This document shows, one piece after another, positions 12,721 to 23,449 of a DNA stretch of 64,000 bases. Origin of the DNA: Alnus glutinosa (taxonomy: Eukaryota; Streptophyta; Magnoliopsida; Fagales; Betulaceae). Positions within the stretch are counted from its first letter, which is position 1. Each line of letters starts with the position of its first letter. The stretch covers positions 1,182,001 to 1,246,000 of the forward strand of contig NC_084892.1 of the NCBI RefSeq assembly GCF_958979055.1. Reading direction: 5' to 3'. Position numbers and translations under genes: made by a program. Below the pieces are notes generated by a model, which was not told where the DNA came from, searched no databases, and saw only the letters and a list, made by a program, of their open reading frames with translations.

Positions 12721-13206
12721 TGTCCCACATCAACCAAGGAGCGGCAGTTGGATGAGTTTTAGCTTCACACTGTCTTTTTTTAGTTAGCAATTGTTTAAAT
12801 GAAGTACATTTGTGAGTTTCGCTTATGACTTAATTAATTCTCTTCTATTTAGCTTTGATAGTGTTGTTTCTTTCCCTTACTCAAATCCCTTGATTTGCTT
12901 AAGAAAATGAAATGGGGGCTTGTCCCACATTCGCCAAGGAGCGAGAGTCAAATGGATTTGTAAACTCCACAAGATCTTTTTATAGTTAGCAATTGCTTGG
13001 ATGAAGTACCTTTGTAAGTCTCACTTAGGACTCATTCTCTCATATTTAGCTTTGATAGTGTCGTTTCTTCCCCTTATGAACATATCTGAACTCCGCAGTT
13101 AAGCATGCTTCTGCGAGAGTAGTACCAGGATGTATGACTTCTTGGAAAGTCTGGTTCAAGAGAACCAAAAGCAGACAATATTGTGTTGTTGGGGTGAGTC
13201 GTTACA
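12721..13206 (+). mobile_element. Cassandra-type TRIM retrotransposon remnant (two LTR copies)
   Basis: Two direct copies begin TGTCCCACAT(C/T)..CCAAGGAGCG at 12721 and 12921. They share the text through AGCTTTGATAGTGTTGTTTC. The second runs to the end GGGGTGAGTCGTTACA (13206; 286 bp) and contains 5S rRNA-like sequence, the defining property of Cassandra LTRs. The first stops near 12882, before the 5S part. A purine-rich stretch (GAAATGGGGGC) lies just before the second copy, as a polypurine tract should. The internal domain is almost entirely missing. Confidence 0.8.
13072..13151 (+). other. 5S rRNA-derived segment in the Cassandra LTR (not a functional rRNA gene)
   Basis: GAACTCCGCAGTTAAGC, then GCGAGAGTAGTACCAGGATG, then TGACTTCTTGGAAAGTC follow plant 5S rRNA order and spacing, covering the A-box, intermediate element and C-box region of the internal promoter. 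Several substitutions, and the absence of the 5S 5' third, argue against a functional 5S gene. Confidence 0.85.
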
Positions 13207-14747
13207 CCCTCTACATTAAAATTCATGATTCCACCCCTAACAGTCCCCTATAATTTTGTAGGAGATTCTAGAGGATCCAAATCCTAATGACAAACCATTG
13301 ATTATGCACAATTGTGTCAAGTCAAGCCAAGCTAAATTTAATCGGCTTTAGAAAAATTAGCAAATCGGTCATTTGATTTGACATTATACCAAATATATTG
13401 TCGTGATTTCAAAATGAACCTATAATAAATCTACAACAAAATAATTCATCCGTACAAATTACGACCATTTTTCTTTGATAGGAGTAGGACTTATGACATT
13501 ATATAATTCTAGTCTCTAATAAAAAATTATTAAAAAATAAAAAATAAAAATTTAGTTTGAGAGTGTTCGGCCATCTGTCTAGCCCATTTTGAGGTGATTG
13601 ACCAATTCTAGGGACCTTTTGAGAGTGATTCGATCATCTTTAAAGGCCGATTTTGGAGGTAACTAAATCTCAATAATTTATAAGCTCATTTTGAAACCAC
13701 CAAGTTTATTTGTTACAAAGATAAATTTGTAATAAATAAGTTAAATATGAGAGTTGGTGAGTGGTTTTAGTAAGAGATAGGCTACTCAACTGATATGATA
13801 TGTGTCATACATGTCTATTGGTTTGAAAAAAAGTCCAAGTACGGTAAAGAAATCATGTATTCCTTTTCACTGCATTGAGTAATTGGATACATTCCCCTGC
13901 CCCCAATTAGTGGGGATAGAGTGGAGTATATATATATATACTAATTCAATTTATAAAATTATTATAAGTCCCTTGATATATGAGAAATACATGCATTTTA
14001 AATAATATATTAAAAATGTATACTTTTTAATAGACTAGATTATAAAAAATTCTTTCCATCCAATTTTTTTTTTTTTAAAAAAAAAAAACTCTGTTAGACT
14101 AATGACTAATACAATGGGCAAAACTCCTTTCCGATACATGAGTGCGGTTCAATAGAACTCAGCGCACATGTAATACAAAAGCTTAAGATGATGGCTTTCA
14201 TCAACAAATCAATTGAACAAATTCCAAATGGTAAAATGATGTGCAGGTAACAGTATTTAAAATTTGCACCGCATAGCAAGATGAGGATATGATCATGATG
14301 CTAATCACTTCAACTTCTATAGTTAGACGTGGCAGCTCATGTTCATATATCGAGTTCAAATCGTGTTGAAATATAAGTTTAAGCTATATAAGTCAACCAT
14401 AAACCGACAATTTTAATTAAACGGGTCAGACCCTTCAATTTTAACCCACAAATTTCGTGTTGAGTTCGCAGGTTATGTCAAAAATTGTCAGCCTTAAATG
14501 TTGCGTGTTAGGTTTGGGTCCTGTCAAGGCATATATATATAAGTCAACCTAACTCAACTCATTTAATTAAACAGGTTAGACCCCTCAACTCTAACCCGCA
14601 ACTCTATAGTCAGTCAACAATGACAAAAAATACTTCTGTCAGTCAAAAGAATAGAACAATATTATGATTCTTACAAAACTGCACTACTACAACACTTTTT
14701 ATGCTGAACCCACCTGGATTATCAATTTTTATGTACAACATTACAGC
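13207..14747. other. Intergenic, with a possible MITE at 14328-14615
   Basis: At 14328-14615, words such as TTAATTAAACGGGTCAGACCC and TTTAATTAAACAGGTTAGACCC are repeated, with AACCCGCAACTCT and AACCCACAAATTTC nearby. This is the style of a common plant MITE/hAT family with GGGTTA-type motifs. Ends were not resolved. The rest is AT-rich with no gene seen. Confidence 0.35.
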
Positions 14748-17700
14748 TTACCTAGAAGCCGAGGGAACAAATGCGGGTTTTGTTTGCCGTTGACTCAGTT
14801 TCATGTACAAGCCCTGCAACAATAGCGCCATGTTAAAGCACATTCCATGCATCATGAGAGGTAAGCCAGCTCTAATTTGTTGAATTAAAATCTTTTCTTT
14901 TTCTTTTCTATTAATTTGGTCTTCTGTTATCTTCAAAACCAAACAAACTTGCAATAATTTATGATAAGATCACACAGAAACCATTGACAGTTACATCTAT
15001 AAATGCCTATTAAGGTTAAATAAAAATCAACAGCAAACCGGACACAACTCGTCGTCGTTTGTTTGATATGTCACCAACAGAGAAATGCATGATATTGCTT
15101 CAGATTTGAATTTCTAATCCAAATCTCAAGCAATTTGTGTCATATGTACTCGTGTGTGCGTTGACTAGTAAGACACGAAGAAAACGTTACGTTTGTTGTA
15201 TGTATTGTTGCTCCAGTAGTCATGCTAATGGTTTGGTTAGGAACCAACTCAAAGTTCATGTGCTGCAGAAAGATGGCGAGAGAAACAATAGCTTCCAGCA
15301 AAGCGAACTGATCACCAACACACTTACGAGGCCCTCCACTGAATGGAATGAACCTGTGGTATATATATTCGCACTATTAGTAAGAGCAAAGAGCACATGT
15401 TTCTCAAAATGGGATCAAGAAATAGGAATAGCATTAAATTTTACTCTATGACGGGATATAAAAACAACAATACCTGAAATCTGTATTTGTTTCATTAGGT
15501 ACTGGGCCTTCCAAGTCGAATCTTTCCGGCAGAAACTCTTCTGCTCTCTCCCAAACCTTGTAAAATCACATTGAAATTGCCAAAAATGTGGAAAGGTAAG
15601 TGAATCTTATACCTCAGATTTGTCTAAACGTGCATCAAATTAGAGAAATGCACACAAAGAGAAGCTGGAATTGACCACAAAAGAGAAATCTGAGCAACAC
15701 AACGTGATACCTGTGAGGAACGATGAATGTTATATACAGAAATCATAATGTCTTGACCAGAATTAACCTTGTAAGCTCCAGGAAGCATGTCAGCAACTTG
15801 AGCTCTTCTTATCAAGACCTAAAAGATTCAGAAGAGTAAACCAATATGAAAGTGAGTCAATATAATTGCCATATACTTTTCTTTTTTCTGTTAAAATTTT
15901 TGTTTTACAATCAACTTGAGCGGAAGAGAAAGAAAGCAACCTACAGGAGGATGTGGGTACAGTCGGAGTGACTCAGTTATGCAGCGGGTCAAAAACTTTA
16001 GATCCTTAATATCTTCATAAGTAGGAGGCCTACCCTGTAGAACTCTGTCAACTTCCTCTTGTGCTTTCACCAATGAGGTGGAGTTCTGCATAGGAAAAAA
16101 AAATGATGAACAATAGGCAGTCGATCTTAATAATGGGAATCAAATTACATATTGTATTTACACATGTTCTAGAGATCACCAGATCTGGCTATGATAAGGC
16201 CACAATCTCTTTCAAATTACTTATTTAGACCATTTGAATATTAACAGAACCAAATTACATTTGCTGAACCTTTTTTTGAGTCAATTAGGAGGACAAGGGT
16301 CATTAGGAAAAAAGAAAAAAAAAAATCTGTCCAAAAAAATCAAGAGATAAATATAAAATTCAACTTTCACAATATATACTTCTTCTGCATCTGCAACACA
16401 GAGAGTCTGCAATTTGCAGTCTGCTGCTAAAATTAGCCAAGGTATAAATTGTACGCAATGGAAAGCTCAAATGTAAAGAAAGACTTTCAAATGGAAAGGA
16501 TACCTTACTTAGAAGATAGAGTGTCCAAGTCAACACTGAACCAGTGGTCTCATGACCAGCAACTAACATTGACAAAAGGTCATCTCGTAGTTGTACACTT
16601 GAAACCTAAAACAATATATAGCAATTGTATCAAAACTAGAGGTTGGGACAAAGCATATCTAGGATAATACAAATTCCATCAAGACAACATAAAGTCCAGG
16701 CTAAAAAAGACAATTTCAAACCATCATTAAATGCAAAACATACGCTGAATTTAACACAGTTCTTTACACTTTATAGGGATATAAGGAATAACAATAAACA
16801 TATGCATGTAGCATATGATGATAAGTCAGCCTCATTCAAATGCATGCATATTTTCCAAGCGCAACTGACAACTTCTGGCAAGAAAGGGAGATCGTATGCT
16901 TGAAGCATAGAAACTACTATTGGGTGACAATAACAGCCACAGTTATATGAAGAACTTTGCTTAGTTCCTTTTTCTACGCTTCCAGGACCAAAAGCTTGGA
17001 AAATCCTGCAAGCTTTAAAAGAAAGCTGAAAACATGATGAACATGCTAAATTGCCAATCAATGAAAAAATGACAAAGTTGAATATGATATCTTTTTTTTT
17101 TTAAAAAAAAAATCCTGAGCAAGTCCAATACGATATCTCATCAATTTTCTATAGAAATTTCCATAAACAATCTACATTGCTCCACAGACTTAATGAAACT
17201 GATAAAGCAACTTGCACATTTTATAAAACCGAAAAATGTTCCTCCCATGTCTCCAATTCTTGATAGTCACTTGTTCATATTTAAAAGTACATGTAACCAT
17301 GTTAGAAATGAATGCTTTACCAAAACCAGTTCTTCCATTATTCTTTGGAGAAAACAAAAAGTTTCCAATCCCAAAAAATCTAAACACCAATTCCTTTCCG
17401 CTTTAAAACTTCTACGTATGTGCATTCTGAACAGTGAAGTAAGAGACAATGAACACAAGCAAAACATACTATAGATCCAAGATAAGAACACTAGCAGACC
17501 TCTTCTCTGCTTGCAAGCAAGAAGCGAAGGATGCTTGGATCAGCATCATTTACATATTCCTCCTCATCGATTCTTTCACCCTCGGCTTCCACCATCTCTT
17601 TGCACTTTGCAACAAGTTCTTCAACAGTTCTCCTTATCACAGTAACTGCATTTTCGGCTTTTATTTGTCTTGGGATTATTTTACAAAGAGCTTTAATCTA

Positions 17701-18207
17701 CACCAAAACACTATTAGCTAGGGTACAATTATCAAAACAAGTAAAATAGAAAATCAAGAGCAACTGAACAAGTAACAAGAAAGACATACCTTCCAGTATG
17801 GTAATATATCCGTGGAACGGGCCTCTGCCTCTTTCAGTGCAGTGTAAACCGAATCAATCACAGGACTATCAGTGTTAAGTGAATCAAAATTGTAGTTGAA
17901 TACGGACAGACCAATAACATCAAGAGTTAGTTGAGAAAATTTTTCCTCCATGTTTACAGCAATGCCACCTACTGTGTCGGGTTTGAGCTTTTCCACCAAT
18001 CTAAGGGCACATTTGCAAAAGACTCTATCAACCATCACTGACAAATACTTCTTGTGAAGTGATGGCACCACAGCCCTACGCCTTGCCTATTTCAAACAAG
18101 TAATTTGAGCTCAAGCAAAAACTACTAAAAATAATATGGACCATAACCAGTTCACTGTATTTTTTGTTACTGGCGCAAAGCTTACTAAAGTGGTAAATTG
18201 AAAAGAC

Positions 18208-18238
<31 letters not shown>

Positions 18239-19214
18239 AGCATAATCTAGGCTCGTATTCCAAAACACCAAAATCTCAACTTGACTCGACATTAATTTGT
18301 TATGTCAATAACCTTTTGTTCTATAAGAAGATAAAACAAAACATTGAAAGCTCAAGAGTCAAGAAAGAAGGCCAGTTTAAACCTTTTTGAAGAATTTTGT
18401 CCTCTTTCTAAATCTTGGCAAGAACCCATTGAAACTTAAACCAATAGTTGCTTATCAGTTTCAACATCTTCAGTCATACATCTACTAAATCAAAGTAATC
18501 GAGTGGCAATACCAAAACCATTGAAACAAGTTTAAAATGATGTACCAAAACCACAACCCCAAACCAATCCACATTGAACCAACAATATACAGCGTTGCAA
18601 AAAAAAAAAAAAAAAAAACCCCATTCATAGCCAGCATAAGAATCAAAGTAAATCAACTCTACCCAAAAACCAAAAACCATCCCACCACACAAGCAATCCC
18701 TCAAACAATTGAACAGCATTATTACCGTCCAAAGCGGGCCTTCGGCAATGGCAAAACCGGACCCGAACAAGAACTCGGAGACCTCAGCCACCAGACCCTT
18801 ACCATACTTCCCGTAGTTCCTCAGCACATGCTTGGCAATGGCAGGGTCGCTAACCACCACGAAATTCCTAGGCCCTGCGGCGAGCCTGTAAACGGGTCCG
18901 TACTCGTTCATCCACTTGAACAGTGGGAGGAACAGAGCACCGCCCAGAAGCTCAGACACGTCCTCGAGCTTAGCGTTGGCTACTGGTATGCCCGAGTCGT
19001 CGTCTTTGGTAATTGTCAAAGACCGTGTGAGTGAAGTGAGCCAGTCTGGGCTCACCCATGAACTGGGTTTGTTGTTGTTGTTGTTGCTGTTGTTTGCGGA
19101 GGACTTGATGGTGAGGAAGTGAGAACTGGGTCTGAGAGAGAGAGTAGTGGTGGTGGTGGGGGGTTTGAGGAGAGGGGCTGGGAGGAGAAGACAGGTGGAG
19201 AGTGAGGAAGGCAT
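14748..19214 (-). CDS. CYP97C1: Carotenoid epsilon-ring hydroxylase, cytochrome P450 CYP97C1 (LUT1), 548 aa
   Basis: Plastid P450 that hydroxylates the epsilon ring of alpha-carotene derivatives in lutein synthesis. Nine exons, all GT-AG with consistent phase: 18726-19214, 17790-18086, 17500-17697, 16504-16605, 15945-16085, 15711-15818, 15474-15556, 15191-15353, 14748-14813. Residues 1-50 are Ser/Thr/Pro-rich with an Asn run, as expected of a chloroplast transit peptide. They are followed by the family text [13 protein letters not shown] and [29 protein letters not shown]-helix AGHETTG starts at about 344, K-helix ExxR is E400..R403, PERF is 455-458, and the haem-ligand motif [10 protein letters not shown] has its Cys at about 484. 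Length matches Arabidopsis LUT1 (about 539). No disabling change is seen. Introns hold only poly-A tracts (18207-18236, 18600-18618) and no large insertion. Confidence 0.97.
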
Positions 19215-19625
19215 GATGATGGTTCTTCTCTATGCACCTTTGTTTTTCTCAGTCACCATTGCCGAAAGAGTTGAGAAGCGTTCGAACCTCGAAGTTACTC
19301 TGTGTGTGATCTCTGCGACTGTTGTGGATTGGGTTGTTTTTAGCCGTTCATAGGCTTTGGAGTTTTTGGGCATTTTAACATATAGGGGGAGGAAAATAAG
19401 ATGAACAAATATATGTAATCTTAGTTGGTTTTAATTTTTTATTTTTTTTTATTCAAGTTGGTTTTATTGTTTTGATATAATATATTATTTATTGAAGACT
19501 TTCAAAATATTTAAAAACATAAAATTGTATTATGAAATTGGCTGAAATTAGTTTGAGAAAGAAAAATGAATTTTATCTTATTTTATTTCTATTAAGACAA
19601 TAGGATGATCATTTTAGTGTTGAAA

Positions 19626-19638
<13 letters not shown>

Positions 19639-19684
<46 letters not shown>
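19639..19684. repeat. (TA)n microsatellite
   Basis: About 46 bases of uninterrupted TA dinucleotide between the CYP97C1 promoter and the large Mutator-like element. Confidence 0.95.
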
Positions 19685-19688
<4 letters not shown>

Positions 19689-19969
19689 CTAAAAAGACAA
19701 GTTCATTGTAAATGTGATACTGAAATAAATAATTAAGAGTCCACTCAATTAAATGGCTATAAAACCTTATGGGCCAGTTTGGCAAGTCACTCCCGCCCAA
19801 ATTTTTTGCCTTTTTTCCTGTCATGAACAGTGACAGGAAATTTAAACTACTAAACCAAATCCAGCGTCTCTGACTCCATGTTCCCTTTCTGAGTTTAGTT
19901 TAGCTTTTTGCGACTTTTTTAATTTTTTCTTCTCCCGTTTTTCGAGTCCATCTTCTCCATCTTTCAAAG

Positions 19970-20632
19970 GAGTAGTGATAGGCAGGGGCCATCCTGCCGG
20001 CCCCTGCCCGGCCCTTTCCTACGTGGAAAGGGCCACCTCAGATTTTAATTTTTTTGTTTTTTATTTTTTTTTTTAAAAAAAAAAAAAAAAAATTCAAAAT
20101 TTGAAAACAAAACCAGATCGTTAAGCTCATTTTCGCACTTTTCTTCCCCGACTTCCCCCCAAATTTTCCCTCCCTCTCTCCATCTACCCAAAATCCCACC
20201 GCCGACCACCGTCCCGCCACCGTTCCGAGCCCGCCCAGGTCGTTCTGCCCGCCACCGTTCCGAGCCCAGCACCGTGCCCGCCACCGTTCCGAGCCCGCCC
20301 AGGTCCGAGCCCGCCCAGGTCGTTCTGCCCGCCACCGTTCCGAGCCCAGCACCGTGCCCGCCACCGTTCCGTGCCCGCCACCGTTCCGAGCCCAGCACCG
20401 TGCCCGCCACCGTTCCGAGCCCGCCCAGGTCGTTCTGCCCGCCACCGTTCCGAGCCCGCCCAGGTCGTTCTGCCCGCCACCGTTCCGAGCCCAGCGCCGT
20501 TCTCCACCTCCGGCCAAAACTTAGGGTTCCGGCGACCCATTTCCGGCCCAGATTTCCCCCATTTCCGGCTCTGGTACCGATCTCCCCCATTTTTGCGTTT
20601 TTTCAGTTGTTTTCGGAGTTGCTTTCTTTAGT
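19970..20632. repeat. Left TIR of the large MULE
   Basis: Matches the reverse complement of 28822-29460. In order inward: the palindromic GGCAGGGGCC..GGCCCCTGCC and GGAAAGGGCC block, a T/A-rich spacer, the AACCAGATCGTTAAGCTCAT block, the GC-rich minisatellite (20211-20500), then a CT-rich, leader-like stretch. Similarity stops near TTGCTTTCTTTAGT. Confidence 0.9.
20211..20500. repeat. GC-rich minisatellite in left TIR, nine CCGCCACCGTTCCG cores
   Basis: The core CCGCCACCGTTCCG(A/T)GCCC occurs nine times, separated by one of two linkers (GCCCAGGTCGTTCTGC or AGCACCGTGC). The right TIR has eight cores with the same two linkers in a slightly different order. Long open frames across it, in several frames, are artefacts of periodic GC-rich DNA. 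Confidence 0.9.
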
Positions 20633-20758
20633 TCCTTGCTGTGATTTGTGGTTATTTGTGGTTTTTTGCTATTGGGTTTCCGGTTATAAAATGCCTTCTT
20701 ACATGTTTGTGTTATGTGGACTGTGAAACATTGATTGTAAACCGAAAAACCCCTATGG

Positions 20759-21355
20759 ATTAGTAAGCCTACATTTTTTCTGAATATGGTTTTTAATAAG
20801 CATATTCACTTTTGTGCATGTTGTAGAACTCAGCTGGGATCTCAGCTAGAGTTATAATAAGATCTGTTTGGTTCCCGGAAATGGTATGTACATGTTTGTA
20901 AAATCAAGTATTACAAGCTCCGTGATTTGGTCATCTAAATCAAAAGGCTACAAGGTGCTTCACTTTGCATCCAAACAGATCAAAACATATTTGAACATGT
21001 AAAATACAGTAAAAGGCCAAAGCTGAAATTAGTTCATTTCTTTAAAGGTTCTAGCTGAAGAATGTTTTTAGAATATTGGAAAGCATTGCTTACAATGTTT
21101 GTGTTTTTTCTTTTTTGAATAATAATTTATTAAAAAGAAAAAAGACAATTAAGAATGACTGTCTGCAATGTTTATGTTAACCTTGTCCGATGCAATATTA
21201 TCAAATGCCTTCCATTAAGATGTCCTTGATCATCAGAATGCAACTAAGGGTTAGTATAATAGTGTCAAAGCATGCTTGTAAACCAGCAATTAAGAATGGA
21301 TCAATTTTAGTTTGCCATTAAAAACCATATTCAGAAAAAATGTAGGCTTACTAAT
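20759..21355. repeat. Perfect 39-bp inverted repeat with ~520-bp spacer
   Basis: Positions 20759-20797 (ATTAGTAAGCCTACATTTTT..) are the exact reverse complement of 21317-21355. It lies between the left TIR and the GRF gene. It could be the ends of a nested element or a trace of an internal inversion. Confidence 0.85.
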
Positions 21356-22066
21356 CATAATTTGAGAGGCCTAGTCCAATAAATTTTCAAGCTCATCAAA
21401 TTGATTACTAGTTGAACCGAGTAACTACTGTTTACAAAACTCCACTGTTACCCTCTTTGTTTGCCAGCATATTCAACTTTCTTCCTTGCTCCTAGATTCA
21501 ACCATTAATTCCTTGACTTTTGCTTCAAAAATGCCTCCTCGATCTCCTCAGCTTTGTTGATTTGACATGTATATATTCATGTACACATCTATTTTCTTTT
21601 TTCATGCATTCAGTATTTCCAATAGTAGAGAGAACCTCCCAATGTGATTAATCCCTCCATACAGCCCTGCATTCTTAGCTAGATTTCAGTATCCTTTTCA
21701 CCGATTTAAGTTTTGCATACAACTTAAACATTGGAACACCTTCACCCTCTAGTATTCCAACCTTCAGCAACACATGATAGAAAGTTTTCATTCTCATGCC
21801 AATATCCAAAGAACTCAAAAGGTTTAGGACCAAAACTTTGAACTTTTCTGCTTGTTGGTGTTTGCTGCTATGCAGTTTCGGTTTTCTGTGGGAGGGGGTT
21901 GAAGTTTATTTGGATACTGTCAGTTGCCTGCAGTACTGTTATTTGAGTTTGGGCTTTATAAAGAGTTTTATTCATTAATTTGTGATTACACAGCTTCTCA
22001 AATCACTTATTTCTTGTTTAAGTAACATATATTTAGCCCCCCACTTCTGAATTTAGGCACAAGTAA

Positions 22067-22621
22067 ATGTCTACAACAAGTGATTTGTCAAGCGGTCATC
22101 CGTTATGTAAGTGTGGAATTCCTGCACGTCTAAGGTACTCTTGGACCACATCCAATCCCGCTAAAAAGTGGTATGGATGTAATAACTACAAGGTAATTTT
22201 TGTTATATTTTGAAATTAGCTTTGTGTTATATTTCGTCGTTAGTAGTTCATGACATTTTTGATGACCCTTGTTTTTTTCACGCAGAAAGCCGGTGATTGT
22301 GATTTTTTTGAATGGGATAAGAAGATGTCTGCATATGAGAAGGGATTAGCGCAATATCTGAAAGAGATGGAGGAGAGAAGACAGGCTGACAATGACAAAG
22401 TTGAGGAATTAATTGAAAAAAAATGCAAGGAACAATTAGCGCAACATTTGAAAGAAATGGAGGAGAAAGTTGAGGAATTGATTGAAAAAAAATGTAAGGA
22501 ACAATTAGCGCAACGTAACAAGAAGATGTTTCGTGTTTTGTTGTTAGTTGTCATTTTGCTGTTAGCCTTTTATTGTTGTAGTTATAGTGAACCTAGACAT
22601 ACTAACTTGATGTTAAAATGA
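22067..22621 (+). CDS. GRF-type zinc finger, coiled coil and C-terminal membrane anchor protein, 153 aa
   Basis: Two exons: 22067-22192 (42 codons) and 22286-22621, with a GT-AG intron in phase 0. Residues 11-52 form a GRF-type zinc finger: C14-K-C16-G, RYSWTTSNPAKKWYGC38, then C47-DFFEW. Residues 57-120 are heptad-rich and charged, with two tandem copies of a VEELIEKKCKEQLAQ unit, predicting a coiled coil. Residues 125-143 (RVLLLVVILLLAFYCC) form a single membrane helix near the C-terminus, suggesting a tail anchor. Plants have many small genes of this build (annotated as At4g04775-like); their function is unknown to me. GRF fingers in other proteins bind single-stranded nucleic acid. It lies inside the MULE and reads away from the left TIR, so it may be an element passenger rather than a host gene. 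Confidence 0.8.
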
Positions 22622-23449
22622 AATTATGAAAACAATTCAGTTGTAAAAGACTTTTGACTTTTTTCTGTTTGTACTAATTTCCTAAATGTATGTTAAACTT
22701 AATTGATGACTGTGAACTTTTGGTCTTTGATCATCTTTGATCTCATTTTCACAATAGACTGGTGCTCTACCTGCTTCAAATGAATTTGGTTCTACACTAT
22801 TGAATGTATTGTATGTTTAGGTAGATGTCAAACTTAATTGATGAGGATGCTTTTGTATATTCTTTTTTGGGGACATCAGATGATGAGAGGGCCCATTCTT
22901 GGAACCTCATATTTGTTCGTGCTTTTCATGATGGGAATATCAGTTGATATGCTGCTTGATCTCTTTATATTCTAATATGCCAGTGAAAGAAGAGGTTGAC
23001 ATTGAAGCTTAAATGTGGATGTCAATTTCGTGTACACGCTTGCTATAATTCTTAAGAGGTTTGAATGACATGCAATTCCTTTATAGGAGTATTTTGGGAA
23101 GTAAAATAGCCATACAGGTGGTTTTTTTTTTTGTTTTTGTGGATAATAGCCTTAAGGATGGTATCAACTGTGGATATGGCTTTAAATATGACAGCAAAAG
23201 TGGATATGCACAGCCAACGTTACAAGAAATGGAAAGGAACAGAAAACTGTTTTGGTGTGAATTTCCCACAGTCTCATCCACTGTCTTCAAAGAATGTTCG
23301 ATTCTGACATGAAATAGTATCAACTCTAGCTTCTAGTTCTGACTGGCGCTTCAGTTGTTGCATACATCTCCAATTGTCACAAAAATATTGATTATAAGCA
23401 AGAATAAGCTGATAAAAGTTCTGCACAAATAACATCCTCGTATAAGTAT
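22622..23449. other. MULE interior without recognised gene
   Basis: Space between the convergent GRF and RRM genes. It probably contains both 3' UTRs. One 83-codon open frame (23061-23312) has no family features. Confidence 0.4.

Noticed and set aside
13072-13151. Possible 5S rRNA gene
   Set aside because: Only part of the 5S sequence is present, with substitutions, and it lies inside a Cassandra LTR.
16449-17749. Plus- and minus-strand frames between CYP97C1 exons
   Set aside because: They cover introns or lie antisense to exons 3 and 4; the spliced P450 model explains the coding signal.
20038-20726. Several long overlapping open frames in the left MULE TIR (and 28770-29392 in the right)
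   Set aside because: They run through the GC-rich minisatellite on both strands at once, are low-complexity, and end in homopolymer-coded Phe/Lys runs. They are by-products of the repeat.
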